From Halomonas llamarensis (GTDB taxonomy: Bacteria > Pseudomonadota > Gammaproteobacteria > Pseudomonadales > Halomonadaceae), in the NCBI RefSeq assembly GCF_023555005.1, contig NZ_JAMJPJ010000009.1, positions 1 to 64,000 of the forward strand: DNA of 64,000 nucleotides, read 5' to 3'. The notes below the pieces were generated by a model. The model was given only the letters and a program-made list of their open reading frames with translations. It was not told where the DNA came from and made no database searches. Positions 52,802 through 62,823 of the stretch are shown here, one piece after another (position 1 is the stretch's first letter; every line of letters starts with the position of its first letter). The position numbers and the translations under genes were made by a program.

Positions 52802-54724
52802 CTACTGTGATTTACGCACGCGTAGATACCACTCAGAAAGCAGGCGCACCTGCTTTTCGGTGTAGCCGCGCTCTTTCATCCGTTCGACGAAATCTTCGTG
52901 TTTTTTATGATCGGATTTCGACGCTTTGGCATTGAACGAAATCACCGGCAACAGCTCTTCGGTATTGGCGAACATCTTGTGCTCAATCACACCTTTGAGT
53001 TTTTCGTACGACTGCCAGCTCGGGTTCATGCCGTTGTTTTGCGCTCGCGCCCGCAACACAAAGTTGACCACTTCGTGGCGAAAGTCTTTGGGGTTGGAAA
53101 TACCCGCTGGCTTTTCGATTTTCTCTAACTCTTCGTTGAGCGCCTGACGATCCAACAGCTCACCGGTTTCCGGGTCGCGGTACTCTTGATCTTGAATCCA
53201 AAAATCGGCGTAGATCACGTAGCGATCAAAGATATTCTGGCCATACTCGCTGTACGATTCCAAATACGCGGTTTGAATCTCCTTGCCGATGAAATCGACG
53301 TAGCGCGGCGCCAAGAACTCTTTGATAAAGCCCAGGTAGCGCTCAAAAACCTCAGACGGCAGCTGTTCGCGCTCCAACGCTTGCTCCAACACATACAGCA
53401 GATGCACCGGGTTAGCGGCGACTTCGGTACTGTCGAAGTTGAAGACTTTGGAGAGGATTTTGAACGCAAAGCGGGTCGAAAGCCCCTCCATGCCTTCATC
53501 CACGCCCGCCGCGTCGCGGTACTCCTGAATCGACTTCGCCCGCGGATCCGTGTCTTTGAGATTTTCGCCGTCGTAGACCCGCATTTTGGAGTAGATGCTG
53601 GAGTTTTCCGGCACTTTTAAGCGCGAAAGTACCGAGAATTGCGCCAGCATGCGCAGTGTATCCGGCGCGCAGGGGGCGTGGCGTAGCGAGGAGTCTTCCA
53701 GCAGTTTCTGGTAGATTTTGATCTCTTCGGAGACGCGCAGGCAGTAAGGCACCTTGACGATATACACCCGGTCGAGAAACGCCTCATTGTTGCGATTATT
53801 GCGAAATGCCTGCCACTCGCTTTCGTTGGAGTGGGCAAGAATAATGCCATCAAACGGGATCGCGCCCATGCCCTCGGTGGGGTTGTAATTGCCTTCCTGC
53901 GTTGCCGTGAGCAGCGGATGCAGCACCTTAATCGGCGCTTTAAACATCTCAACGAATTCCATCACCCCTTGGTTGGCGCGACAAAGGCCGCCGGAAAAGC
54001 TGTAGGCGTCAGGGTCATCTTGTGAGTAAAGCTCCAGCTGGCGGATATCCACCTTGCCCACCAGCGACGAGATATCCTGGTTATTCTCATCGCCCGGCTC
54101 GGTTTTGGAGATGGCGATTTGATTAAGCCGCGACGGATAAAGCCGCACCACGCGAAACTGCGAAATATCGCCACCGTACTCTTTCAACCGTTTGGCCGCC
54201 CAGGGCGACATCACGCTCTTTGAGTAGCGATACGGAATACCGTACTCCTTCTCCAGGAGCTCGCCATCTTCCTCAGGCGAGAAAAGCCCCAATGGTGACT
54301 CATACACTGGCGAGCCTTTAATGGCATAAAACGGCATCCGCTCCATCAAAAGCTTCAAGCGCTCCGCCAACGATGATTTCCCCCCGCCTACCGGCCCCAG
54401 TAGGTAAAGAATCTGCTTGCGCTCCTCTAACCCCTGAGCCGCGTGGCGATAGTAAGACACGATCTGCTCAATGGCCTCTTCCATGCCGTGAAATTCGGCA
54501 AAGGCCGGATACCGGCGGATAACCTTATTGGAAAAAATCCGCGAAAGCCGAGGGTCTTTTGCCGTATCGATGACGTCGGGTTCACCAATCGCTTCCAACA
54601 TTCGCTCCGCCGCGCTGGCATACGCCTTAGGGTCGCGCTTACACAGCGCTAGGTATTCCTCCAGGCTCATGTCTTCTTGCTGAACACGGGCGAAACGGTC
54701 TTGAACGTGGTCAAAGATGCTCAT
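52802..54724 (-). CDS. prkA: PrkA family serine protein kinase (YeaG)
   Basis: The 640-aa protein has an AAA+ N-terminal domain and a C-terminal kinase-like domain. The P-loop [15 protein letters not shown] lies near residue 107, and [15 protein letters not shown] near 300 is the sensor/Walker region typical of PrkA. The late block [24 protein letters not shown] closes the protein. It heads prkA-yeaH-spoVR. GGAGA lies 5 nt before ATG 54724. The 248 bp upstream contain the promoter region but no clear sigma-70 or sigma-54 boxes that I would call. Confidence 0.96.
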   Translation of the reverse strand: MSIFDHVQDRFARVQQEDMSLEEYLALCKRDPKAYASAAERMLEAIGEPDVIDTAKDPRLSRIFSNKVIRRYPAFAEFHGMEEAIEQIVSYYRHAAQGLEERKQILYLLGPVGGGKSSLAERLKLLMERMPFYAIKGSPVYESPLGLFSPEEDGELLEKEYGIPYRYSKSVMSPWAAKRLKEYGGDISQFRVVRLYPSRLNQIAISKTEPGDENNQDISSLVGKVDIRQLELYSQDDPDAYSFSGGLCRANQGVMEFVEMFKAPIKVLHPLLTATQEGNYNPTEGMGAIPFDGIILAHSNESEWQAFRNNRNNEAFLDRVYIVKVPYCLRVSEEIKIYQKLLEDSSLRHAPCAPDTLRMLAQFSVLSRLKVPENSSIYSKMRVYDGENLKDTDPRAKSIQEYRDAAGVDEGMEGLSTRFAFKILSKVFNFDSTEVAANPVHLLYVLEQALEREQLPSEVFERYLGFIKEFLAPRYVDFIGKEIQTAYLESYSEYGQNIFDRYVIYADFWIQDQEYRDPETGELLDRQALNEELEKIEKPAGISNPKDFRHEVVNFVLRARAQNNGMNPSWQSYEKLKGVIEHKMFANTEELLPVISFNAKASKSDHKKHEDFVERMKERGYTEKQVRLLSEWYLRVRKSQ

Positions 54725-54972
54725 GGAACTCTCCTATAGCCCAAACTCGGAAGCTAAAAAACCCAGCGGGTTGATTCACTTCCAAGTATCGCTCTATCAG
54801 CTTAGCCAGCATTAGCGAAACGTGATGGCATTTCCTTCAACGCAGCGTAAAGTGGCCTGTTGCTAATGCTTAAGAGAACCCAATACGTCGGTAAGTTGCG
54901 TTGAATATGACATGGCACATTGAACGCAGCGCCCGCCTCGCCATAGCGACGACGCGAGCCAGGCGGGGAGGT

Positions 54973-56019
54973 TTATACGTTCAAGGTCGCGCGGATATCG
55001 TCCAAAAGCTGATCCAGCAATGCCGTCGACGTATTCCAAGAGCACACAAACCGTGCACCGCCCGCACCGATAAAGGTATAGAAGGCCCAACCTTTTGCTT
55101 TCAACGCTTCAATCGCGCCCGCGGGTAATTCAACGAAGACGCTATTGGCTTCGACGGGAAACATCAGCGAAACACGGGGGAAATCGGCCAGGCCATCAGC
55201 CAGATAACGCGCCATCGCATTGGCATGCGTGGCGTTATGCCGCCACACGTCGTTTTCCAAAAGCCCTAGCCAGGGTGCAGAGATAAAGCGCATTTTGGAA
55301 GCAAGTTGTCCTGCCTGTTTACAGCGGTAAGCAAAGTCTTCGGCGAGGTCGCGGTTGAAAAACAAAATGGCTTCGCCAAAGGCCAACCCGTTTTTGGTAC
55401 CGGAAAAACACAGCACATCAACGCCGACCTGCCACGTCAACTCTGCCGGCGTGGCATTGAGCCCCACACAGGCGTTAGCAAAGCGGGCACCATCCATGTG
55501 TAGGCGCAGATCGTATTTATCCGCCATGGCACGAATGGCGATAAGCTCTTCACGGGAGTAAACCGTGCCGACCTCGGTTGCCTGAGTAAGCGAAATAACC
55601 TTGGGCTTGGGGTAATGAATATCGCTGCGCTTGGTCACCAGTGCCTCGATACCCTCTGGCGTCAGCTTACCGTTAGCGCCAGGCGAAGTGAGCAGCTTCG
55701 CACCGTTGGAGAAAAACTCCGGCCCGCCGCACTCGTCGGTTTCGATATGCGCCAACTCATGGCAGATCACACTGTGATAACTGCGCCCCATAGCGGAAAG
55801 CGCCAGCGAATTGGCCGCCGTACCGTTAAAGACGAAAAACACGTCGCAGTCGTAGTCGAACATCTCGCGAAAGCGATCCGCCGCACGGGCCGTCCAGCGG
55901 TCATTGCCGTACGCTAAGTCATCCTCGTGATTAGCCTTCAGCAGCATTTCCATCGCTTCCGGGCACATGCCGGATGTATTGTCACTGGCCAAAAAACGCG
56001 GGCTACATTCTGACGTCAT
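54973..56019 (-). CDS. ltaE: Low-specificity L-threonine aldolase
   Basis: The 348-aa PLP enzyme splits threonine or allo-threonine to glycine and acetaldehyde. MTSECSPRFLASDNTSGM begins the protein; the start at 56019 has AGGAT upstream and is preferred over a frame running to 56217 inside fadH. VFNGTAANSLAL near residue 55, MDGARFANACVGL near 165 (PLP Asp) and CFSGTKNGLAFGEA near 195 (Schiff-base Lys) are present. It is downstream of fadH, past a hairpin. Confidence 0.93.
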   Translation of the reverse strand: MTSECSPRFLASDNTSGMCPEAMEMLLKANHEDDLAYGNDRWTARAADRFREMFDYDCDVFFVFNGTAANSLALSAMGRSYHSVICHELAHIETDECGGPEFFSNGAKLLTSPGANGKLTPEGIEALVTKRSDIHYPKPKVISLTQATEVGTVYSREELIAIRAMADKYDLRLHMDGARFANACVGLNATPAELTWQVGVDVLCFSGTKNGLAFGEAILFFNRDLAEDFAYRCKQAGQLASKMRFISAPWLGLLENDVWRHNATHANAMARYLADGLADFPRVSLMFPVEANSVFVELPAGAIEALKAKGWAFYTFIGAGGARFVCSWNTSTALLDQLLDDIRATLNV

Positions 56020-56065
56020 GGGCAAAATCCTTATTATCTGAAGATGACTCGTACCTAAAGCGCGA

Positions 56066-56087
56066 GCGGCTCTCCTGAGAGAGCCGC
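56066..56087 (-). terminator. Probable terminator between fadH and ltaE
   Basis: A perfect 9-bp stem GCGGCTCTC/GAGAGCCGC has a 4-nt loop and lies 51 bp after the fadH stop. On the minus strand it is followed by TCGCGCTTTAGG, so the T-run is poor. Confidence 0.5.
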
Positions 56088-56137
56088 ATACTAAGCCTAG
56101 CGCGCTTTGTCCTTTGACGTCATCCGCACACTGGTTT

Positions 56138-58150
56138 TTACATAGCCGCCGCCAGGCGCATACCTTGGTCGATCGCCCGTTTGGCATCAAGCTCCGATGC
56201 CTCGTCAGCGCCGCCAATCACATGCACGTTGATACCGCGCTGTTCAAGGGGCGCCAGCAGTTCACGCACTGATTCCTGCCCCGCACAAACGACTATCGTA
56301 TCGACCGCTAAGGTCTGCGGCGTATCTTCATGCGTGATATGCAGGCCATCGTCGTCGATGTTGACGTACTCGCACCCGGCAAGCATCGCCACACCGTGCT
56401 GTTTGAGCGAGACGCGATGCACCCAGCCGGTGGTTTTGCCCAAGTGCTTGCCTGGTTTTGAGGTTTTGCGTTGCAACATGGTGACCTCGCGGGGCACCTG
56501 GGGCAGCTCGGGTGCTTTAAGACCACCACGCTGGCTAACGCTTAAATCCACGCCCCATTCGTCGCACCAGGCCGCGAGATCCAACGCCGTCGCTTCTTGA
56601 GTGACCAACAGTTCGGCCACATCAAAGCCAATCCCGCCTGCGCCGATAATCGCCACTTTTTGGCCCACACGCTCTGGCTGAGCAATCGCCTCGGCGTAAG
56701 AAAGCACCTTGGGGTGGTCAGCACCGGGCAGCGCAAGTTCGCGCGGGCGCACACCGGTGGCTAGCACGACATCATCAAAATCCGCCAGTTGATCTTCGCT
56801 CGCTGCCGTATTGAGACGCACCTCCACCGCGTACTTATCGAGCATTGCACGGAAGTAGCGCAGCGTCTCGTTGAACTCCTCTTTGCCGGGGATCTTACGC
56901 GCAAAGTTAAACTGGCCGCCAAGCTCGGCATGGCGCTCAAATAGCGTCACCTGATGGCCACGACTAGCGGCGCTCACGGCCGTGGCTAACCCCGCCGGGC
57001 CACCACCGACCACCGCCACGCGCTTGGGTGCTGCGGCAGGCTCAAGGGCGAATTCGGTTTCATGACACGCACGTGGGTTAACCAAGCAAGAGGTCAGCTT
57101 CCCAGCGAAGGTGTGATCCAAGCATGCTTGGTTACAAGCGATACAGGTATTGATCTCGTCCGCCTTACCGTTTTGCGCCTTAGCCACCCACTCAGGGTCG
57201 GCCAAAAACGGCCGCGCCATGGAGACCATGTCCGCGTGCCCTTCGGCAAGCACGCGTTCTGCCACCTCGGGCATATTGATGCGATTGGTCGTGATCAGCG
57301 GAATTTTGACCTCGGCGCGCAGTTTTTGCGTCACTTGCGTAAACGCGGCCCGTGGCACGCTCGTCACGATAGTGGGCACGCGGGCTTCGTGCCAGCCGAT
57401 ACCGGTATTGAGCGCATCCGCCCCGGCAGTCTCAATGGCTTTCGCCAAGGTCACCACTTCGTCCCAGCTGCTGCCCTCATCGACCAAATCGATCATCGAG
57501 AGGCGAAAAATCAGCGCGAAATCAGGCCCTACCGCCTCGCGCACCCGGCGAACGATCTCAATGGCAAAACGGGCGCGGTTGTCAAAATCGCCGCCCCATT
57601 GATCTTCACGATGGTTGGTCCGACGGCAGAGAAACTGATTGATCAGGTAGCCTTCCGACCCCATGATCTCCACGCCATCGTAGCTCGCTGCCTGGGCCAG
57701 CCGCGCACAGCGCACGTAATCGTGAATTTGCTGTTCGACCTCATCGCCGCTAAGTTCGCGCGGGGTAAAGGGATTAATCGGCGCTTGAATCGGCGACGGC
57801 GCGACTAAGTCCGGCGAGTAGGCGTAGCGGCCGGCGTGCAAAATCTGCATGCACAGGTGCCCGCCTTCGCGGTGCACGGCGTCCACTACGTGACGATGCT
57901 CTTCCAGCTGCGTCTCATCGGTGAGCGCATTGGCGCCCTGAAACACCGCCCCTTGGGCATTGGGCGCGATACCGCCGGTCACAATCAACCCCACGCCCGC
58001 ACGCACACGCTCGGCGTAAAACGTCGCCAGGCGGGTAAAACCGTCCGGTGCCTCTTCCAAATTGGTATGCATCGAGCCCATCAGCATGCGGTTGGGCAGC
58101 GACAGCGGTCCTAAGGTGAGCGGTTGAAACAGGTGTGGATAAGCGGTCAT
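56138..58150 (-). CDS. fadH: 2,4-dienoyl-CoA reductase (NADPH), FadH
   Basis: The 670-aa flavo-iron-sulfur enzyme has an old-yellow-enzyme TIM barrel (LFQPLTLGPLSLPNRMLMGSM start, HAGRYAY near 128, GYLINQFLCRRTN near 190). A 4Fe-4S ligand region follows with CIACNQACLD and CLVNPRACHE near 335-365. The FAD/NADPH part carries VAVVGGGPAGLATAVSAASRG near 380 and VAIIGAGGIGFDVAELL near 500. It reduces 2,4-dienoyl-CoA during oxidation of unsaturated fatty acids. AGGAGG lies 5 nt before ATG 58150. Confidence 0.95.
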   Translation of the reverse strand: MTAYPHLFQPLTLGPLSLPNRMLMGSMHTNLEEAPDGFTRLATFYAERVRAGVGLIVTGGIAPNAQGAVFQGANALTDETQLEEHRHVVDAVHREGGHLCMQILHAGRYAYSPDLVAPSPIQAPINPFTPRELSGDEVEQQIHDYVRCARLAQAASYDGVEIMGSEGYLINQFLCRRTNHREDQWGGDFDNRARFAIEIVRRVREAVGPDFALIFRLSMIDLVDEGSSWDEVVTLAKAIETAGADALNTGIGWHEARVPTIVTSVPRAAFTQVTQKLRAEVKIPLITTNRINMPEVAERVLAEGHADMVSMARPFLADPEWVAKAQNGKADEINTCIACNQACLDHTFAGKLTSCLVNPRACHETEFALEPAAAPKRVAVVGGGPAGLATAVSAASRGHQVTLFERHAELGGQFNFARKIPGKEEFNETLRYFRAMLDKYAVEVRLNTAASEDQLADFDDVVLATGVRPRELALPGADHPKVLSYAEAIAQPERVGQKVAIIGAGGIGFDVAELLVTQEATALDLAAWCDEWGVDLSVSQRGGLKAPELPQVPREVTMLQRKTSKPGKHLGKTTGWVHRVSLKQHGVAMLAGCEYVNIDDDGLHITHEDTPQTLAVDTIVVCAGQESVRELLAPLEQRGINVHVIGGADEASELDAKRAIDQGMRLAAAM

Positions 58151-58287
58151 CACGGCCTCCTAACGAGAAAATTGGTATTATTTGGTCTTGATTAAAACAA
58201 GCGTATGACATCCGACGCGCTGCGTACACCCCTTGCTGTCTGACGCAAGACACGTCACATTACCCGGCTAACAAAACAGGTGACACA

Positions 58288-59205
58288 ATGCCGCTCATTT
58301 ACTTCTTACCGCCCTTGGCCACAGTGTTGATCTGGTCGGGTAATATGACCATCAATCAGCTTACCGTGGGGACGATTGCCCCGAGTAGCATTGCCTTTTT
58401 ACGCTGGCTGCTCGCACTTTTGGTGTTAACACCGTTTGTGCTGCCCGCTGCATGGCGCTACCGCGCGGATATCCGCCGCGAATGGCCAAAGCTTGCGGTG
58501 CTCGGCATGCTCGGTATGGGGCTTTGGCAAGGGCTCGCTTACGTGGCAGCAGAAACGACATCTGCTACCAACATGGGCATTTTAGCTGCCATGGTGCCAC
58601 TGCTCACGGTGCTTTTAAGCGCGCTGATTCTTCGTGAACCGCCGACGCTTGGCGGCATTGCCGGCGGTGTGCTGGCGTTTTTTGGTGTCACCGTGCTGTT
58701 GGGGCAAGGCAACCCGCTGTCGCTTATGCGCCTTGAGGTTTCGCCAGGGGATGCGCTGATGGTCCTCGCCGCCACCTGCTACGCCCTTTATGGCGTGATG
58801 CTCAAGCGCTGGCAGATGGGGCTACCGCCGTGGGTCATGCTTTATGCGCAAGTCTGCTTTGCGGTGCTGTTTCTGCTCCCGCCGTACCTAATCGGGCCGA
58901 TGACGCCCATCGATAGCCACAATGTTTGGCTAATTCTGTACGCGGGCATTCCTGCTTCGATTATTACCACGTTTTTGTGGATGCGCGCCGTGCGCCAGAT
59001 CGGCGCCAGCCAAGCAAGCATTTTCATTAACCTGATGCCGCTTTTCAGCGCGGTTATTGCAATGGTGTTTTTGGTCGAGCGTTTAGCCGTTTTTCATGTC
59101 CTTGGAGGGCTTTTGATTTTAGCCGGCGTCGTCATGGCGCAGCGGCTAACCCAGCCGCTAAAACAGGTGCTTGCTACGCGTCGTGTCAAGCGTGCTCAGC
59201 AGTAA
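58288..59205 (+). CDS. EamA/DMT-family membrane transporter
   Basis: The 305-aa protein has ten hydrophobic helices in two EamA repeats. Typical stretches are PLATVLIWSGNMTINQL at the start, ISSIAFLRWLLALLVL-type sequence near residue 32, and FINLMPLFSAVIAMVFLVERL near 245. DMT transporters export amino acids or metabolites; the substrate is not readable. AGG lies 7 nt before ATG 58288. It is followed by a short tandem repeat and the GNAT-nitrilase gene. Confidence 0.9.
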   Translation: MPLIYFLPPLATVLIWSGNMTINQLTVGTIAPSSIAFLRWLLALLVLTPFVLPAAWRYRADIRREWPKLAVLGMLGMGLWQGLAYVAAETTSATNMGILAAMVPLLTVLLSALILREPPTLGGIAGGVLAFFGVTVLLGQGNPLSLMRLEVSPGDALMVLAATCYALYGVMLKRWQMGLPPWVMLYAQVCFAVLFLLPPYLIGPMTPIDSHNVWLILYAGIPASIITTFLWMRAVRQIGASQASIFINLMPLFSAVIAMVFLVERLAVFHVLGGLLILAGVVMAQRLTQPLKQVLATRRVKRAQQ

Positions 59206-59214
59206 ACGCACACC

Positions 59215-59256
59215 AATGTTAAGATAGCGGCAATGTTAAGATAGCGGCAATGTTAA
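59215..59256. repeat. Tandem 17-bp direct repeat, 2.5 copies
   Basis: AATGTTAAGATAGCGGC occurs at 59215 and 59232 and is followed by a partial AATGTTAA at 59249. The repeat lies between the transporter stop and the GNAT-nitrilase start and may alter the spacing of upstream signals. Confidence 0.9.
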
Positions 59257-59277
59257 TGATTAACGGGAACCCCTGAT

Positions 59278-60849
59278 ATGTCCTTAGAAGACCTGCATTT
59301 AAACCTGCGCAACTTAGCCTCTGAGGATTACTCTCAGTTAAAAATGCTGATGGATGCTGTTTATCACGACATTGGCGGCGCCTGGCCAAAGCACACCATC
59401 GACAAACTGATTCAAGCGTTTCCCGACGGGCAGATTGCGATCGAAGACGACGGCATCATTGTTGGCGTCGCGCTCACCGTGCAAGTGGATTACGATGAGT
59501 TCTCCAACCCGCACAAATACGATGACTTGATCGGCCATCGCGAGACCATTCTCAATAATGCCGATGGCGATGCCATGTACGGGCTCGATGTATTGATTCA
59601 TCCCGATTATCGTGGCTATCGTCTCGGCCGTCGCCTTTACGAAGCACGCAAGGAGCTGTGCCGTTCGCATAATATGCGCGCCATTTTAGCTGGCGGGCGC
59701 ATTCCTGAGTATTATCAGCACGCTCACGAGCTAAGCCCCGCCGAGTACATCGAAAAGGTCTCGCGCAAGGAGATTCACGATCCCATTCTCTCCTTCCAGC
59801 TCGCCAATGACTTTCAGGTCAAGCGCCTGCTGCGCAAATACTTACCCGAAGACGAACAATCCAAAGGCTACGCTACGCTGCTAGAGTGGAACAACATCCT
59901 CTTTGAGCCGGCAGACAATGTGCTGGATACTCGCCCAACGCAGGTGCGCGTTGGCGCCGTGCAGTGGCAAATGCGCGAGTTCGACTCAGTGGACGCAGCC
60001 CTTCAGCAAATTGAGTACTTTGTCGACGCGCTTTCCGACTATCAAAGCGACTTTGCGGTCTTTCCGGAGCTTTTTAATGCCCCGCTGATGGGCCTGCAAG
60101 ACCGCGCCGCGCAGCAAGACCAAATGGGCGCGATTCGCTTTTTAGCGGGTTTCACCGAGAAGTTCAAAACCGAACTGTCGCGCATGGCGGTCTCCTACAA
60201 CATCAACATTGTAGGCGGCTCAATGATTGAGGTGGGCGAGGATGACCGCCTCTACAACATCGCCTATCTCTTTCACCGCGACGGCAACGTCGAGCACCAA
60301 GCTAAGCTGCATATTACGCCGCAGGAACGCCGCGATTGGGTTATCGAGGGCGGCGACAATCTGCAGGTATTTGATACCGACGCCGGTCGCGTGGGGATTT
60401 TGATCTGCTATGACGCCGAATTTCCTGAGCTGAGTCGGCTGCTGGCCGACCAGGACATGGACATCCTGTTCGTGCCTTTCTGGACCGATACCAAGAACGG
60501 CTACCTACGCGTGCGCCATTGCTCTCAAGCACGCGCCATCGAAAATGAATGTTACGTGGTGCTGTGCGGCAGTGTCGGCAACCTGCCGTCAATTGAGAAC
60601 TTGGATATTCAGTACGCCCAGTCGGCGGTGTTTTCGCCCTCCGATTTTGCTTTCCCCCACGATGCGGTTCTCGCCGAAACCACCCCCAATACCGAGATGG
60701 TGCTGTTCTCCGATCTCGACTTAACGCGATTGACGGTTCTGCGCGCCGAAGGCTCGGTAACTAACTTAAAAGACCGTCGTAAAGATCTGTTTGATCTGCG
60801 CTGGCGCGATTGGTCGTGGAAATCTGGCGCCAATCTCGAAGAGCAGTAG
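59278..60849 (+). CDS. GNAT acetyltransferase-nitrilase/carbon-nitrogen hydrolase fusion
   Basis: The 523-aa protein has two catalytic domains. Residues 1-200 are a GNAT acetyltransferase with LDVLIHPDYRGYRLGRRLYEARK near 105 (acetyl-CoA loop RGYRLGRRLY). Residues 220-510 are a nitrilase-superfamily domain with the Glu-Lys-Cys triad: FPELFNAP near 265, HQAKLHITPQERRD near 342, and LICYDAEFPELSRL near 378. The same pairing is known from Bacillus YhcX-type proteins. It probably acetylates and hydrolyses amide or amine substrates; the substrate is unknown. Confidence 0.93.
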   Translation: MSLEDLHLNLRNLASEDYSQLKMLMDAVYHDIGGAWPKHTIDKLIQAFPDGQIAIEDDGIIVGVALTVQVDYDEFSNPHKYDDLIGHRETILNNADGDAMYGLDVLIHPDYRGYRLGRRLYEARKELCRSHNMRAILAGGRIPEYYQHAHELSPAEYIEKVSRKEIHDPILSFQLANDFQVKRLLRKYLPEDEQSKGYATLLEWNNILFEPADNVLDTRPTQVRVGAVQWQMREFDSVDAALQQIEYFVDALSDYQSDFAVFPELFNAPLMGLQDRAAQQDQMGAIRFLAGFTEKFKTELSRMAVSYNINIVGGSMIEVGEDDRLYNIAYLFHRDGNVEHQAKLHITPQERRDWVIEGGDNLQVFDTDAGRVGILICYDAEFPELSRLLADQDMDILFVPFWTDTKNGYLRVRHCSQARAIENECYVVLCGSVGNLPSIENLDIQYAQSAVFSPSDFAFPHDAVLAETTPNTEMVLFSDLDLTRLTVLRAEGSVTNLKDRRKDLFDLRWRDWSWKSGANLEEQ

Positions 60850-60860
60850 CAAACCGGCGG

Positions 60861-61157
60861 CTAGGGCCACATAAGATGCGCGGGAAGACGGCCTTTGGCA
60901 TCGGGGACCACGCCCTCCTCGCGTAGCATTTCCAATTGGCGCGCCGCCCCGCCGTGATCGGCCACGCGTCGAGTGGCTGAAATCACCCGATGCCACGGCA
61001 GCGTGTGCCCTTCCGGCAGTTTGCGCATCGCCGTGCCTACCATGCGCGGCGTGGCGCCCTCGGTCATGGCCGCGATGCGGCCGTAGGTGGTTATCCTCCC
61101 GGCGGGAATCTGATCGACGATGGTGTAAATCTGCTCAAGTCGCTCAGCGCGTGGCAT
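60861..61157 (-). CDS. Alkyltransferase-like protein (MGMT-family, non-catalytic)
   Basis: The 98-aa protein has the DNA-binding domain of O6-alkylguanine-DNA alkyltransferase: IYTIVDQIPAGRITTYGRIA near residue 9 and MVGTAMRKLPEG near 38. Where repair enzymes have PCHRV, this has PWHRVI, so the acceptor Cys is replaced by Trp as in ATL proteins. ATLs bind alkylguanine and hand it to nucleotide excision repair. ATG 61157 follows GGAGG by 7 nt; the frame to 61205 lacks a site. Confidence 0.93.
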   Translation of the reverse strand: MPRAERLEQIYTIVDQIPAGRITTYGRIAAMTEGATPRMVGTAMRKLPEGHTLPWHRVISATRRVADHGGAARQLEMLREEGVVPDAKGRLPAHLMWP

Positions 61158-61175
61158 CACATTGCCTCCATTTAG

Positions 61176-61201
61176 CCCCACCGCAACGGTGCGCGGTGGG
61201 G
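61176..61201 (-). terminator. Possible terminator of the AGCS symporter gene
   Basis: CCCCACCGC pairs with GCGGTGGGG around an 8-nt loop, 21 bp after the symporter stop. It lacks a T-run on the minus strand and lies just upstream of the ATL gene ribosome site, so it could instead be a leader structure. Confidence 0.4.
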
Positions 61202-61222
61202 ACATACTGTGGGTTGCTTTGC

Positions 61223-62674
61223 TTACTTTCGCTTCGGCCAGGCGGTAGGGTCCACTTTATTCGCTAATTTGGGGAATTTAGCGGGGTCAAAGACCGGCTC
61301 CTTACCCGCTTTCAACTGCTCGTCGTAGTCTCTGAGCAGCGCGAAGGCAATGGGTGACAGCAGCAGAATCGCCACTAAGTTAATGAGCGCCATCATACCC
61401 ATGGAAAGATCGGCGAAATTCCAGATAGCGCCAAGACTTGCCACCGAACCAACCATCACCATGCCCAATACGGCCAGGCGGTAGATCAATACCGCCAATG
61501 GCGCTTTGCGACCGGCAAGGTACTCGATATTGGACTCACCGTAAGAGTAGTTGGCGATGACCGAGGTAAACGCAAACAGCAGAATCGCTACAGCGATGAA
61601 CATGCCGCCCCATTCGCCGACATGGCTGGAAAGCGCCGCCTGAGTGAGCTGAATGCCGTTGGCTTCATCGCTCGCCAATAGCTCCGGCCCGGCCATGATG
61701 ATAATCGCTGCCGTCGCAGTGCAAATCACCAACGTATCGAGAAACACCCCTAACATCTGGATAAAGCCCTGTGCCGCCGGGTGATCCGGCTGAGTGGTCG
61801 CGGTGGCGGCGGCGTTGGGGGCTGAACCCATCCCCGCTTCGTTAGAGAAAAGCCCGCGCTGAATACCGTTGATGATGGCCTGCGACACCGCATACCCCAT
61901 CGCACCGCCGGCGGCTTGCTCAAACCCGAAAGCACTTTTAATGATCGTCATGAAGGCGGCGGGAAGATCGCTGATATTCATGCCGACAACGACCAGCGCC
62001 AGCAACAGATATAGTAGCGCCATCAGCGGCACCACTAACTCAGCGACTTTAGCGATCGACTTTACCCCGCCAAAGATGATCGGGGCCACCACCGCCATCA
62101 GCACCAGCCCCACCAACCAAGTAGGAATGGCGAATGCTTGCTCCATCGCCTGGGCAATGGAGTTTGCCTGCACGCTGTTAAACGCCAGGCCAAAGGCGAT
62201 AATCAAGCAAATCGAGAACACCACCGCCAACCAGCGCAGCCCTAAGCCACGCTCAATGTAGCGTGCCGGCCCACCACGGAAGGTGTTGTCACCATGATCT
62301 GTCTTGTAGGCCTGAGCCAGGGTGGATTCCACAAAGCTGGTCGCCATCCCGACCATCGCGGTCATCCACATCCAGAAGATGGCGCCGGGGCCACCGAAGT
62401 AAATCGCCACGGCCACCCCGGCCAGGTTACCAGTACCCACCCGCGCCGCCAGGCTTGTCGAGAGCGCCTGGAACGACGAGATACCGCCGTTGGACTTGCG
62501 GGAGCTACGTAGCAGTTTGAACATGTGACCGAAGTAGCGAATCTGAATACCACGCGTCATCACGGTGAAATATAGGCCTGCACCAATCAACAGGTAAATC
62601 AGCACGCTACCCCAGAGCAGACCGTTGCCGCGATCAATCATCGCGGTCAACACCGGTGGAAGAGTAAAATCCAT
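61223..62674 (-). CDS. Sodium:alanine symporter family protein (AGCS)
   Basis: The 483-aa transporter has about 11 hydrophobic helices. Family signatures are clear in ALSTSLAARVGTGNLAGVAVAI near residue 68, GPGAIFWMWMTAMVGMATSF near 90, and GLFSNEAGMGSAPNAAATA near 270. It imports alanine or glycine with Na+, which fits a saline lifestyle. The start at ATG 62674 has a weak AAGG upstream. It is divergent from the mtfA remnant and blc. Confidence 0.94.
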   Translation of the reverse strand: MDFTLPPVLTAMIDRGNGLLWGSVLIYLLIGAGLYFTVMTRGIQIRYFGHMFKLLRSSRKSNGGISSFQALSTSLAARVGTGNLAGVAVAIYFGGPGAIFWMWMTAMVGMATSFVESTLAQAYKTDHGDNTFRGGPARYIERGLGLRWLAVVFSICLIIAFGLAFNSVQANSIAQAMEQAFAIPTWLVGLVLMAVVAPIIFGGVKSIAKVAELVVPLMALLYLLLALVVVGMNISDLPAAFMTIIKSAFGFEQAAGGAMGYAVSQAIINGIQRGLFSNEAGMGSAPNAAATATTQPDHPAAQGFIQMLGVFLDTLVICTATAAIIIMAGPELLASDEANGIQLTQAALSSHVGEWGGMFIAVAILLFAFTSVIANYSYGESNIEYLAGRKAPLAVLIYRLAVLGMVMVGSVASLGAIWNFADLSMGMMALINLVAILLLSPIAFALLRDYDEQLKAGKEPVFDPAKFPKLANKVDPTAWPKRK

Positions 62675-62823
62675 GGTTTTGTACGCCTTTTAATACATTG
62701 AAGGCGCATCATTCTTCACGACTGCACCAAAATGGCAAGAAAATTGGCAACATTCATTTTTTACGGTAACAAACACTGGCTAAATCCGTTTTTGCTGTTT
62801 CGCTGGTTCAGCTCTCGCTTTTC

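Noticed and set aside
56020..56217. Longer threonine aldolase with 66 extra N-terminal residues
   Set aside because: The added part overlaps the end of fadH and the intergenic hairpin. The family starts near MTSECSPRF, with a good ribosome site at that point.
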